A model generated the notes under the pieces. The model did not search any database, had not been told where the DNA came from, and saw only the letters and a program-made list of their open reading frames with translations. From positions 1,364,001 to 1,428,000 of the forward strand of contig NW_027490134.1 of NCBI RefSeq assembly GCF_050948175.1: a stretch of 64,000 nucleotides of DNA, in the 5' to 3' direction. The stretch comes from Xylocopa sonorina. Lineage: Eukaryota > Arthropoda > Insecta > Hymenoptera > Apidae. Both the position numbers and the translations under genes were made by a program. Shown here piece after piece: positions 14,885 through 28,167 of this stretch (positions within the stretch are counted from its first letter, which is position 1; the number at the start of each line of letters is the position of its first letter).

Positions 14885-15737
14885 TATATAAGAAGCATTA
14901 GAACACTATTTCTTCGATACGGAGACATCTGTAAACGCTATTTCCAAGCAAGGCAGTGTCGCATTTGCTTTCTCTTGAAGTGAATACGAGGTATACATAA
15001 CACTCCACGATGAATATTATATATTTTCATGAAACATAGTAATTAGTAGCGATATCGCGTTTTGAGAAGCATTAGAACTCTAATGCTATGATACGTAGAC
15101 ATCTGCAAACGCTATTTCCTAGCCACGAAGTACCGCAATTACATTCATTTGAAGTGTATGCGAGGTATACATGACACTTCGCAATGAATATTATATATTA
15201 TCATGAAACATAGAAATGAGAAGCGATATGGCGATCTAAGAAGCATTAGATCCCTTTTGCTTCGATACGTAGACATCTGCAAACGCTACTTCCTAGCAAG
15301 CAAGTGTAGCATTTACATTCATTTGAAGTTTATGCGAGGTATACATGACACTGCACAATGAATATTATATCTTATCATGAAACATAGAAATGAGATGTGA
15401 TATCGCGATTTAAGAGGCATTAGAACACTATTTCTTCGATACGGAGACATCTGTAAACGCTATTTCCAAGCAAGGCAGTGTCGCATTTGCTTTCTTTTGA
15501 AGTGAATACGAGGTATACATAACACTCCACGATGAATATTATATATTTTCATGAAACATAGTAATTAATAGCGATATCGCGTTTTGAGAAGCATTAGAAC
15601 TCTAATGCTATGATACGTAGACATCTGCAAACGCTATTTCCTAGCCACGAAGTACCGCAATTACATTCATTTGAAGTGTATGCGAGGTATACATGACACC
15701 TCGCAATGAATATTATATATTATCATGTAACATAGAA
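14885..15737 (+). repeat. Local duplication, 3-monomer offset
   Basis: About 330 bp from 14,885 recurs at about 15,407, an offset of 522 bp or three monomers. Shared rare changes are AAGGCAGTGTCGCATTTGC, CCACGATGAATATTATA and TAGCCACGAAGTACCGCAAT. Divergence begins near TGAAACATAG versus TGTAACATAG at the right end. Confidence 0.8.
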
Positions 15738-18700
15738 ATGAGAATCGATATCGCGTTTTGAGAAGCATTAGAGCACTAATGCTACGATACCTAGGCATCT
15801 TCAAACGCTATTTCCTAGCAAGGAAGTGTCGCACTTACATTCTTTTGAAAGGAATACGAGGCATACATGACACTTCGCAACGAATATTATATCTTATCAT
15901 GAAACATAGAAATGTGATGCGATATGATGATTTAAGAAGCATTAGAACACTATTGCTTCGATACGTAGACATCTGCAAACGCTTCTTCCTAGCAAGGAAG
16001 TGTCGCATTTACATTCTTTTCAAGTGAATACGAGGTATACATAACACTGCACAATGAATATTATATCTTATCATGAAACATAGAAATGAGATGCGATATC
16101 GCGATTTAAGAAGCATTAGAACACTATTTCTTCGATACGTAGACATCTGCAAACGCTATTTCCCAGCAAGGAAGTGTCGCATTTACATTCATTTGAAGTG
16201 TATGCGAGGTATACATGACACTTCGCAGTGAATATTATATATTATCATGAAACATAGAAATGAGAAGCGATATGGCGATCTAAGAAGCATTAGATCCCTT
16301 TTGCTTCGATACGTAGACATCTGCAAACGCTACTTCCTAGCAAGGAAGTGTCGCATTTACATTCTTTTGTAAGGAATACAAGGTGTACATGACACTTCGC
16401 AATGAATATTATATCTTATCGTGAAACATAGAAATGGGATGCGATATCGCGTTTTGAGAAGGATTAGAGCACTATTGCTACGATACGTAGACATCTGCAA
16501 ACGCTATTTCCTAGCAAGGAAGTGTCGCATTTACATTCACTTGAAGAGTAGACGAGATATGCATAACACTGCACAATGAATATTATATCTTATCGTGAAA
16601 CATAGAAATGGGATGAGATATCGCGTTTTGAGAAGGATTAGAGCACTATTGCTACGATACGTAGACATCTGCAAACGCTACTTCCTAGCAAGGAAGTCTC
16701 GCATTTACATTCTTTTGAAAGGAATACGAGGTATACATGACACTTCGCAGTGAATATTATATCTTATCAGGAAACGTAGATATGAGATGCGATATGACGA
16801 TTTAAGAAGCATTAGAACTTATTGCTTCGATACGCAGACATCTGCAAACGCTATTTGCTAGCAAGGAAGTGTCGCATTCACATTCTTTTGAGGTGAATAC
16901 GAGGTATACATAACACTTCACAATGAGTATTATATCTTATCATGAAACATAGAATTGAGGAGCGATTTCGCTTTTTAAGAAGCATTAGAAAACTATTGCT
17001 ACGATACGTAGATATCTGCAAACGCTATTTCCTAGCAAGGAAATGACGCATTTACATTCTTTTAAAAGTAATGCGTGGCACACATAGCACTTCGCAATGA
17101 ATATTATATCTTATCAAGAAACGTAGATATCAGAAGCGGTATGACGATATAAGAAGCATAAGGACTCCATTGCTTCGATACGTAGACATCTGCAAACGCT
17201 ATTTCCTAGCAAGGAAGTATCGCATTTACATTCATTTGAAGTGTATGCGAGGTATACATGACACTTCGCAATGAGTATTATATGTTATCATGAAACATAG
17301 GAATGAAATGCGATATCGCGAATTAACAAGTTTTAGTACTCTATTGCTTCGATACGTAGACATCTGCAAACGCTATTTCCTGGCAAGGAAGTGTCGCATT
17401 TACATTCATTTGAAGTATAGACGAGATATACACAACACTGCACAATGAATATAATATCTTATCATGAAACATAGAAATGAGATGCGATATGGCGATTTAA
17501 GAAGCATTAGAAATCTATTGCTTCGATACGTAGACACCTGGAAACGCTATTTCCTGGCAAGGATGTGTTGCGTTTACATTCTGTCGAAGTGAATACGAGG
17601 TATACATAACACTCCACAATTAATATTATATCCTATCATGAAGCATAGAAATGATATGCGATATGACGATTTAAGAAGCTTTAGAACTCTATTGCTACTA
17701 TACGTAGACATCTGTAAGCGCTATTTACTGGCAAGGAAGTGTCGCGTTTACATTCCTTTGAAGTGAATACGAGGTATACATAACACTGCACAATGAATAC
17801 TATATATTATCATGAAACATAGTAATGAGTAACGATATCGCGTTTTGACAAGGATTAGAACTCTAATGCTACGATACGTAGACATCTGCAAATGCTATTT
17901 CCTAGCAAGGAAGTGTCGCGTTTACATTCTTCTGAGTGAATACGAGGTATACATGACACTTCGCAATGAATATTATATCTTATCATGAAAGATACAAATG
18001 AGGTGCGATATCGTGTTTTGAGGAGCACTAGAACTCTATTGCCTCCATACATAGACATCTGCCAACGCTATTTCCTAGCAAGGAAGTGTCGCATTTACAT
18101 TATTTTGAAAGGAATACGAGGTATACGTGACACTTCGCAATGAATATTATATCTTATCATGAAACATGGAAATGGGATGCAATATGACGATTTAAGAAGC
18201 TTTAGAACTCTATTGCTTCGATAGGTAGAGAGCTGCAAACGCTACTTCCTAGCAAGGAAGTGTCGCGTTTACATTTTTTTCATGTGAATACGAGGTATAC
18301 ATAACACTGCACAATGAATATTATATCTTATCATGAAACATAGAAATGAGATGCGATATCGCGATTTAAGAAGCATTAGAACACTATTGCTTCGATACGT
18401 AGACATCTGCAAACGCTATTTCCTAGCAAGGAAGTGTCGCATTTACATTCCTTTGGAGTGAATACGAGGTATTCATAACACTGCACAATGAATATTATAT
18501 CTTGTCATGAAACATAGAAATGATATGCGATATCGCGACTTAAGAAGCTTTAGAACTCTATTGCTTCGAAAACTAGATATCTGCAAACACTATTTCCTAG
18601 CAAGGAACTGTCGCATTCACATTCATTTGAAGTGTATGCGAGGTATACATAACACTTCGCAATGTATATTATATATTATCATGAAACATAGATATGAGAT

Positions 18701-20470
18701 GCGATATCGCGAATTAGCAAGCTTTAGAAATCTATTTCTTCGATACGTAGACATCTGCAAACGATATTTCCTAGAAAGGAAGTGTCGCATTTACTTTCTT
18801 TTGAAGTGAATACGAGGTGTACATAACACTCCACAATGAATATTATATATTGTCATGAAACATAGTAATGAGTAGCGATATCGCATTTTGAGAAGCATTA
18901 AAACTCTAATGCTACGATACGTAGACATCTGCAAACGCTATTTCCTGGCAAGGAAGTGTCCGGTTTAAATTCTTTTGAAGTGAATACGAGGTATACATAA
19001 CACTGCACAATGAATATCATATCTTATCATGAAACATAGAAATGAGATGCGATATGGCGATTTAACAAGCGTTAGAACTCTATTGCTATGATACGTAGAC
19101 ACCTACAAACGCTATTTCCTAGCAGGGAAGTGACGCATTTACATTCTTCTGATGTGAATACGAGGTATACATAACACTACACAATGAATATTATATCTTA
19201 TCATGAAACGTAGAAATGAGATGCGATATGACGATTTAAGAAGCATTAGAACTCTACTGCTTCGATACGTAGACATCTGCAAACGCTGTTTCCTAGCAAG
19301 GAAGTGTCGCATTTACATTCTTTTGAAGTGAATACGAGGTATACATAACACTCCGCAATGAATATTATATATTATCATGAAACATAGAAATGAGATGCGA
19401 CATGGCTATTTAAGAAGCATTAGAACTCTATTGCTTCGATGCGTAGACATCTGCAAACGCTACTACCTAGCAAGGTAGTGTCGCATTTACATTCATTTGA
19501 GGTATAGACGAGATATACATATCACTGCACAATGAATATTATATCTTATCATGAAACATAGAAATGAGTTGCGATATCGCGATTTAACAAGCTTTAGAAC
19601 TCTATTGCTTCGATACGTAGATATCTGCAAACACTTTTTCCTAGCAAGGAACTGTCGCATTCACATTCACTCGAAGTTTATGCGAGGTATACATGACACT
19701 TCGCAATGAATATTATGTATTATCATGAAACATGGAAATGTGATGCGATATCGCGAATTAGCAAGCTTTAGAACTCTATTTCTTCGATACGTAGACATCT
19801 GCAAACCCTGTTTCCTAGCAAGAAAGTGTCACATTTACATTCTTTTGAAGTGAACACGAGGTATACATAACACTCCACAATGAATATTATATATTATCAT
19901 GAAACATAGTTACGAGTAGCGATATCGCGTTTTGAGAAGCATTAGAACTCTATTGCTTCGATACGTAGACATCTGCAAATGCTGTTTCCTAGCAAGGAAG
20001 TGTCGCATTTACATTCGTTTGAAGTGAATACGAGGTATACATAACACTCCACAATGAATATTATATATTATCATGAAAGATAGCAATGAGTAGCCATATC
20101 GCGTTTTGAGAAGCATTAGAACCCTTATGCTACGATACGTAGACATCTGCAAAAGCTATTTCCTAGCAAGAAAGTGTCGCATTTACATTCTTTTGAAGTG
20201 AAAACGAGGAATACGTAACACTCCACAATGAATATTATATATTATCATGCACCCTAGTAATAAGTAACGATATCGCGATTTAAAAAGCTTTAGAACTCTA
20301 TTGCTTCTATACGTAGATATATGCAAACGCTATTTCCTAGCAAGGAAGTGTCGCATTTACATTCATTTGAAGTGTATGCGAGGTATACATGACACTTCGC
20401 AATGAATATTATGTATTATCATGAAACATGGAAATGTGATGCGATATCGCGAATTAGCAAGCTTTAGAAC

Positions 20471-21166
20471 TTTCTTGCTTCGATACTTAGACATCCGCAA
20501 ACGCTATTTCCTAGCACGGAAGTGTTACATTTACATTCATTTGTTGTGTATACGAGGTATACATGACACTCCACAATGAATATTATATCTTATCATGAAA
20601 CATAGAAATGAGATGCGATATGACGATTTAAGAAGCAATAGAAATCTATTGCTTCGATACGTAGACATCTGCAAACGCTACTTCCTAGGAAGGAAGTGTC
20701 GCATTTACATTCTTTTCAAGTGAATACGAGGTATAGATAACACTGCAAATTGAATATTATATCTTATCACGAAACATAGAAATGAGATGCGATGTCGCGA
20801 TTTAAGAAGCATTAGAACACTATTGTTTCGATACGTAGGCATCTGCAGACGCTATTTCCTAGCAAGGAAGTGTCGCAGTTACATTCTTTTGAAAGGAATA
20901 GGAGATATACATGACAGTTCGCAGTGAATATTATATATTATCATGAAACGTAGAAATGAGAAGCGATATGGCGATTTAAGAAGCATTAGATCCTTATTGC
21001 TTCGGTACGTAGACATCTGCAAACGCTACTTCCTAGGAAGGAAGTGTAGCATTTACATTCTTTTCAAGTGAATACGAGGTATACATAACACTGCACAATG
21101 AATATTATATCTTATCATGAAACATAGGAATGAGATGCGATATCGCGATTTAAGAAGCATTAGAAC
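20471..21166 (+). repeat. Tandem duplication copy 1 (4 monomers)
   Basis: A 696-bp unit beginning at TTTCTTGCTTCGATACTTAG that is directly repeated at 21,167. Diagnostic variants are CATCCGCAAACGC, AGCACGGAAGTGTTACATT and GAGGTATAGATAACACTGC. It lies next to the orientation switch, so the last event in block 1 was a tandem duplication. Confidence 0.85.
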
Positions 21167-21747
21167 TTTCTTGCTTCGATACTTAGACATCCGCAAACGC
21201 TATTTCCTAGCACGGAAGTGTTACATTTACATTCATTTGTTGTGTATACGAGGTATACATGACACTCCACAATGAATATTATATCTTATCATGAAACATA
21301 GAAATGAGATGCGATATGACGATTTAAGAAGCAATAGAAATCTATTGCTTCGATACGTAGACATCTGCAAACGCTACTTCCTAGGAAGGAAGTGTCGCAT
21401 TTACATTCTTTTCAAGTGAATACGAGGTATAGATAACACTGCAAATTGAATATTATATCTTATCACGAAACATAGAAATGAGATGCGATGTCGCGATTTA
21501 AGAAGCATTAGAACAATATTGTTTCGATACGTAGGCATCTGCAGACGCTATTTCCTAGCAAGGAAGTGTCGCAGTTACATTCTTTTGAAAGGAATACGAG
21601 ATATACATGACACTTCGCAGTGAATATTATATATTATCATGAAACATAGAAATGAGAAGCGATATGGCGAATTAAGAAGCATTAGATCCCTATTGCTCCG
21701 ATACGTAGACATCTGCAAACGCTACTTCCTAGCAAATTGTCGCATTT
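21167..21747 (+). repeat. Tandem duplication copy 2, truncated at the switch
   Basis: Repeats 20,471 onward for about 580 bp and then ends in a damaged monomer. The usual AGCAAGGAAGTGTCGCATTT is shortened to AGCAAATTGTCGCATTTT, after which satellite sequence stops. This is the left breakpoint of the inversion or insertion. Confidence 0.85.
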
Positions 21748-21976
21748 TGTGACGTCAGGCGTACCGCCTGCCACCCTCATACATCGCCCGCCAACCTCGA
21801 CGGCCACAGATCAGCATCCGCATCTCCTCCAGCATCCGGATCCCCTACACGCTGGCAAACCCCCATACTCGCCGCCATGGAACGGGGATGCGACGCCACA
21901 CATATGCGAGGGAGGATTCCACTCCAGGCTACGAGAATGAGGAGAGCTACGACGCATGGAGCATCGAAAGGTGAGT
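21748..21976. other. GC-rich non-satellite insert at the orientation switch
   Basis: A 229-bp sequence unlike anything else in the window sits exactly between forward and reversed satellite. It is GC-rich where the satellite is AT-rich. Reading rightward, no frame has a stop between the TGA at 21,750 (in the frame ending ...GYENEESYDAWSIER) and a TGA at about 21,938; the other two frames stay open to the right edge or beyond. It contains a perfect CRE-like palindrome TGACGTCA (21,750-21,757), a perfect Kozak-type context GCCGCCATGG (ATG at 21,877; 39 codons, stop at 21,994-21,996 in satellite), and a consensus 5' splice donor, AAAG|GTGAGT, at 21,971. It could be a captured exon, a transposon fragment or a chance combination in GC-rich sequence. 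I recognise no protein family in any frame. Confidence 0.6.
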
Positions 21977-24900
21977 TGCATTTCTATGTCTCATGATAAG
22001 ATATAATATTCATTGTGCAGTGTTATGTATATCTCATCCATACTTCAAGTGAATGTGAATGCGACACTTCCTTGCCAGGAAATAGCGTTTGCAGTTGCCT
22101 ACGTATCGAAGCAATAGTGTTCTAATGCTTCTTAAATTGCGATATCGCATCTCATTTCTATGTTTCATGATAAGATATAATATTCATTGTGCAGTGTTAT
22201 GTATACCTCGTATTCACCTCAAAAGAATGTAAATGCGACACTTCCTTGCTAGGAAATAGCGTTTGCGGATATCTACGTATCGAAGAAATAGAGTTCTAAA
22301 GCTTGCTAACTTGCGATGTCGCATCTCATTTCTATGTTTCATGATAAGATATAATATTCATTGTGCAGTGATATGTATACCTCGCATACACTTCAAATGA
22401 ATGTGAATGCGACAGATCCTTGCTAGGAAATAGTGTTTGCAGATATCTATGTATCGAAGCAATAGTTTTCTAATGTTTCTTAAACCGTCATATCGCATCC
22501 CATATCTACGTTTCATGATGAGATATAATATTCATTGCGAAGTGTCATGTATACCTCGTATTCCTTTCAAAAGAATGTAAATGCGACACTTCCTTGATAG
22601 GAGGTAGCGTTCGCAGATGTCTACGTATCGAAGCAATGGAGTTCCAATGCTTCTTAAATCGTCAAATCGCATCCCATATCTACGTTTCTTGATATGATAT
22701 AATATTCATTGCGATCTGCCATGTGTACATCGTATTCCTCTTAAGAGAATGTAAATGCGACACTTCCTTGCTAGGAAGTAGCGTTTGCAGATGTCTACGT
22801 ATCGAAGCAATAGAGTTCTAATGCTTCTTAAATCGCGATATCGCATCTCATATCTATGTTTCGTGATAAGGTATAATATTCATCGTGGAGTGTTATGTAT
22901 AGATCGTATTCACTTCAAAAGAATGTAAATGCGACACTTCCTTGCTAGGAAGTAGCGCTTGCAGATATCTACGTGTCGAAGCAATAGAGTTCTAATGCTT
23001 CTGCAAACGAGATGTCGCATCTCATTTCTGTGTCTCATAATAAGATATAACATCCATTGCGAAGTGTCATATATACCTCGTATTCACTTCGAAAGAATGT
23101 AATTGCAACACTTCTATACAAGGAAATGGCGTTCGCAGATGCCTACGTATCGTAGCAGTAGAATTCTAATGCTCTTTTAAAGTGAAATCGTATCGTATTC
23201 CTATGTTCCATGATAAGATATAATATTCATTGCGAAGTGTCTTGTATACCTCGCATACACGTCAAATGAATGTGAATGCGATTCATCCTTGCTAGGAAAT
23301 AGCCTTTGCAGATGTCTACGTATCGAAGCAATAGAGTGCTAATGCTACATAAAACGCGACATCGCATCTCACTTCTTTGTTTCATGATATGATAAAATAT
23401 TCCTACCAAAGTGTTATGTATTCCTCGTCTACACTACAAGTGAATGTAAATGCGACACTTGTATGCTAGGAAATTGCGATTGAAGATGTCTACGTATCGT
23501 AGCAATAGAGTGCTAATGCTACATAAAACGCGACATCGCATCTCATTTCTATGTTTCATGATGAGGTATAATATTCATTGTGCAGTGTTATGTATACCTC
23601 GTATTCACTTCAAAATAATGTAAATGCGACACTTCCTTGCTAGGAAATAGAGTTTGCAGATGTCTACGTATCGAAGCAAAGGGTTCTAATGCTTCTTATA
23701 ACGGGATATCGCAACACTTTTCTATGTGTCATGATAAGATATAATATTCACTGTGCAGTGCTATGTATACCTCGCATTTACTTCAAAAGAATGTAAATGC
23801 GACACTTCCTTGATATGAGATAGCGTTTGCAGATGTCTACGTATAGAGGAAATAGATTTCTAAAGCTTGCTAGCACGCGATATCGCATCTCATATCTATG
23901 TTTCATGATAATATATAATATTCATTGCGAATTGTCATGTATACCTCGCATACACTTCGAATGAATCTGAATGCGACACTTCCTTGCTAGGAAACAGTGT
24001 TTGCAGATATCTACGTATCGAAGCAATAGAGTTCCAATGCTGCTTAAATCGCGAAATCGAATCTCCTTTTTATGTTTCATGATAAGATATAATATTCATT
24101 GTGCAGTGTTATGAATACCTCGTATTCACTTCAAAAGAATGTAAATGCCACACTTCCTTGCTAGGAAATATCGTTTGCAGATGTCTACGTATCGTAGCAT
24201 TAGAGTTCTAATGGTTCTTATATCGCGATATCGCATCTCATTTCTATGTTTCATGATAAGATATAATATTCACTGTGCAGTGTTATGTATACCTCGTATT
24301 CACCTCAAAAGAATGTAAATGCGACACTTCCTTGCTAGGAAGTAGCGTTTGCAGATGTCTACGTATCGAAGCAATAGTGTTCTAATGCTTCTTAAATCGC
24401 GATATCGCATCTCATTCCTATGTTTCATGATGAGATATAATATTCATTGTGCAATGTTATGTATACCTCGTATTCCTTTCAAAAGAATGTAACTGCGACA
24501 CTTCCTCGCTAGGAAATAGCGTTGGCAGGTGTCTACGTATCGAAGCAATAGAGTTCTAATGCTTCTCAAAACGCGATATCGTTTCTCATTTCTATGTTTC
24601 ATGGCAATATATAATATTCATTGCTTAGTGTCATGTATACCTCGCATACACTTCAAATGAATTAAATGCGACACTTCCTTCCTGCGAAATAGCGTTTGCA
24701 GATGTCTACGTATCGTAGCATTAGGGTTCTAATGCTTCTTAAAACGCGGTATCGCATCTCATTTCTATGTTTCATGATAATATTTAATATTCATTGTGGA
24801 GTGTTATGTATACGTCCTATTCACTTCAAAAGAATGTAAGTGCGACCCTGCCTTGCTTGGAAATAGCGTTTGCAGATGTCTACGTATCGAAGCAATAGTG

Positions 24901-26354
24901 TTCTAATGCTTTTTAAATCGCCATATCGCATCTCATTTCTATGTATCATGATAAGATATAATATTCATTGTGCAGTATTATGTATACCTCGTATTCACTT
25001 GAAAAGAATGTAAATGCGACACTTCCTTCCCAGGAAGTACAGTTTGCAGATGTATATGTATCGAAGCAATAGAGTTCCAATGCTTCTTAAATCGTCATAT
25101 CGCATCTCATTTCTATGTTTCATGATAAGATATAATATTCATTGCGAAGTGTCATGTATACCTCGTATTCCTTTCAAAAGAATGTAAATGCGACACTTCC
25201 TTGCTAGGAAGTAGCGCTTGCAGATGTTTACGTATCGATGCAATAGAGTTCAAATGCTTCTTAATTCGTCATATCGCTTCTCATTTCTATGTTTCATGAT
25301 AATATATGATATTCACTGCAAAGTGTTATGTATACCTCGTATTCCTTTCAAAAGAATGAAAATGCGACACTTCCTTGCTAGAAAGTAGCGTTTGCAGATG
25401 TCTACGTATCGAACCAATGGATTTCTAATATTTCTTAAATCGCGATATCGCATCTCATTTCTATGTTTCATGATAAGATATAATATTATACCTCGTATAC
25501 ACTTGAAATGAATGTAAATGCGACACTTCCTTGCTTGGATATAGCGTTTGCAGATGTCTCCGTATCGAAGCTATGGAGTTCTAAAGCTTCTTAAATCGCC
25601 ATATCGCATCTCATTTCTATGTTTCATGATAAGATATAATATTAATTTTGCAGTGTTATGTATATCTCGTTTATACTTCACATGAATGTAAATGCGACAC
25701 TTCCTTGCTAGGAAGTAGCGTTTGCAGATATCTACGTATCGAAGCAATAGTGTGCTAATGCTTCTTAAATAGCGATATCGCATCACATATCTACGTTTCC
25801 AGATAAGATATAATATTCATTGTGCAGTGTTATGTATACCTCGTATTCCTTTCAAGATAATGTAAATGCGACACTTCCTTGCTAGGAAGTAGCCTTTGCA
25901 GATGTCTACGTATCGAAGCAATAGGTATCTAACACTTCTTAAATCGCCATATCGCTTCTCATTTCTATGTTTCATGATAATATATAGTATTCATTGCGAA
26001 ATGTCATGTATACCTAGCATACACTTCAAATGAATGTGAATGCGACAGTTCCTTGCTAGGAAATAGTGTTTGCATATATCTAGTATCGAAGCAATGGAGT
26101 TCTAAAGCTTCTAAAATCGCGATATCGCATCTCATTTATATGTTTCATAATAAGATATAATATTCATTGTGGAGTGTTATGTATACCTCGTATTCACTTC
26201 AAAAGTATGTAAACGCCACACTTCCATGCTTGGAAATAGCGTTTGCAGATGTCTACGTATCGAAGCAATAGAGTTCTAAATCTTGGTAAAATATGATATC
26301 GCTACTCATTACTATGTTTCATGATAATATATAATATTCATTGTGGAGTGTTAT

Positions 26355-28167
26355 GTATACCTCGCATACACTTATAATGAATGTAAATGCGACAATTCCT
26401 TGCTAGGAAGTAGCGTTTGCGGATGTCTACGTATCGAACGAATGGATTTCTAGCGCTTCCTAAAACGCGATATCGCATCTCATTCTTATGTTTCACGATA
26501 AGATATAATATTCATTGCGAAGTATCATGTATACCTCGTATTAACTTCAAAAGAATGTAAATGCGACGCTTCCTTGCTAGGAAATAACGCTTGCAGATGT
26601 CTACGTATCGAAGCAATAGAGTTCTAAAGCTTGCTAATTCGCGATATAGCATCTCATTTCTATGTTTCACGATAAGATATAATATTCATTGCGGAGTGTT
26701 ATGTATACCTCGTATTCACTCAAAAGAATGTAAACGCGACACTTCCTTGCCAGGAAATAGCATTTGCAGATGTCTACGTATCGTAGCATTAGAGTTCTAA
26801 TGCTTCTCAAAACGCGATATCGCTACTCAATGCTATGTTTCATGATAATATATAATATTCATTGTGGAGTGTTATGTATAACTCGTATTCACTTCAAAAG
26901 AATGTAAATGGGACACTTCCTTGCTTGGAAATAGCGTTTGCAGATGTCTACGTATCGTAGAGTTAGTGCACTAATGCTTCTCAAAACGCGACAGTGTTTC
27001 TCATTTCTATGTTTCATGATAGTATATAATGTTCATCGTGTAGTGTCATGTATACCTTGCATACACTTCAAATGAATGTAAACGAGACACTTCCTTGCTA
27101 GGAAATAGCGTTTGCTGATGTCTTCGTATCGAAGCAATATAGTTCTAAAGCTTCTTAAATCGCGATATCGCATCTCATTTCTATGTTTCGTGATAAGATA
27201 TAATAGTCATTGTGCAGTGTTATGTATATCTGGTCTATACTTCAAATGAATGTAAATGCGACACTTCCTTGCTAGGAAATAGCGTTTGCAGATGTCTACG
27301 TATCGTGGCATTAGAGTTCTATATCTTCGTAAAATATGATATCGCTACTCATTACTATGTTTCATGATAATATATAATATTCATTGTGGAGTGTTATGTA
27401 TACCTCGTATTCACTTCAAAAGAATGTAGATGCGACACTTCCTTGCTTTGAAATAGCGTTTGCAGATGTCTTTGTATGGAAGCAATAGAGATCTGATGCT
27501 TCTTCAATCGCCATATTACATCTCATTTCTATGTTTAATGATAATATATAATATTCATTGCGAAGTGTCATGTATACCTCGCATACACTTATAATGAATG
27601 TAAATGCGACACTTCCTTGCTAGGAAGTAGCGTTTGCGGATGTCTACGTATCGAACGAATGGATTTCTAGCGCTTCCTAAAACGCGATATCGCATCTCAT
27701 TCTTATGTTTCACGATAAGATATAATATTCATTGCGAAGTATCATGTATACCTCGTATTAACTTCAAAAGAATGTAAATGCGACGCTTCCTTGCTAGGAA
27801 ATAACGCTTGCAGACGTCTACGTATCGAAGCAATAGAGTTCTAAAGCTTGCTAATTCGCGATATAGCATCTCATTTCTATGTTTCACGATAAGATATAAT
27901 ATTCATTGCGGAGTGTTATGTATACCTCGTATTCACTCAAAAGAATGTAAACGCGACACTTCCTTGCCAGGAAATAGCATTTGCAGATGTCTACGTATCG
28001 TAGCATTAGAGTTCTAATGCTTCTCAAAACGCGATATCGCTACTCAATGCTATGTTTCATGATAATATATAATATTCATTGTGGAGTGTTATGTATAACT
28101 CGTATTCACTTCAAAAGAATGTAAATGGGACACTTCCTTGCTTGGAAATAGCGTTTGCAGATGTCTA
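26355..28167 (-). repeat. Duplication in block 2, 7-monomer offset
   Basis: About 600 bp at 26,355-26,950 recurs at 27,572-28,167, an offset of 1,217 bp or seven monomers. The shared signature is ACTTATAATGAATG, TATCGAACGAATGGATTTC, TAGCGCTTCC, AAATAACGCTTGCAGA and CTACTCAATGCTATG. The copies diverge after CTTGGAAATAGCG near their right ends. Confidence 0.85.

Larger units (their letters stand above)
1..21747 (+). repeat. Satellite block 1, 174-bp monomers, forward
   Basis: Head-to-tail array of a roughly 174-bp monomer, about 125 copies by length. Recurring landmarks in order are ATATTATATCTTATCATGAA, GAGATGCGATATCGCG, AAGCATTAGAACTCTATTGC, TTCGATACGTAGACATCTGC, TTCCTAGCAAGGAAGTGTCG and CGAGGTATACATAACAC. 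Variable sites fall into a few discrete states: TGCACAA, TCCACAA or TTCGCAA before the next unit; CGATTTAAG or CGTTTTGAG after the GCGATAT core; and GTGAATACG, GTGTATGCG or AGGAATACG near the monomer end. The states combine in many ways, as expected from exchange between units. Monomer length is near one nucleosome plus linker, which is common for centromeric satellites; the centromeric role is inference. The whole block lacks recognisable genes. Confidence 0.97.

Noticed and set aside
1..21747. CRISPR-like array
   Set aside because: The whole 174-bp unit is repeated, not a short repeat with unique spacers, and the sequence is eukaryotic.
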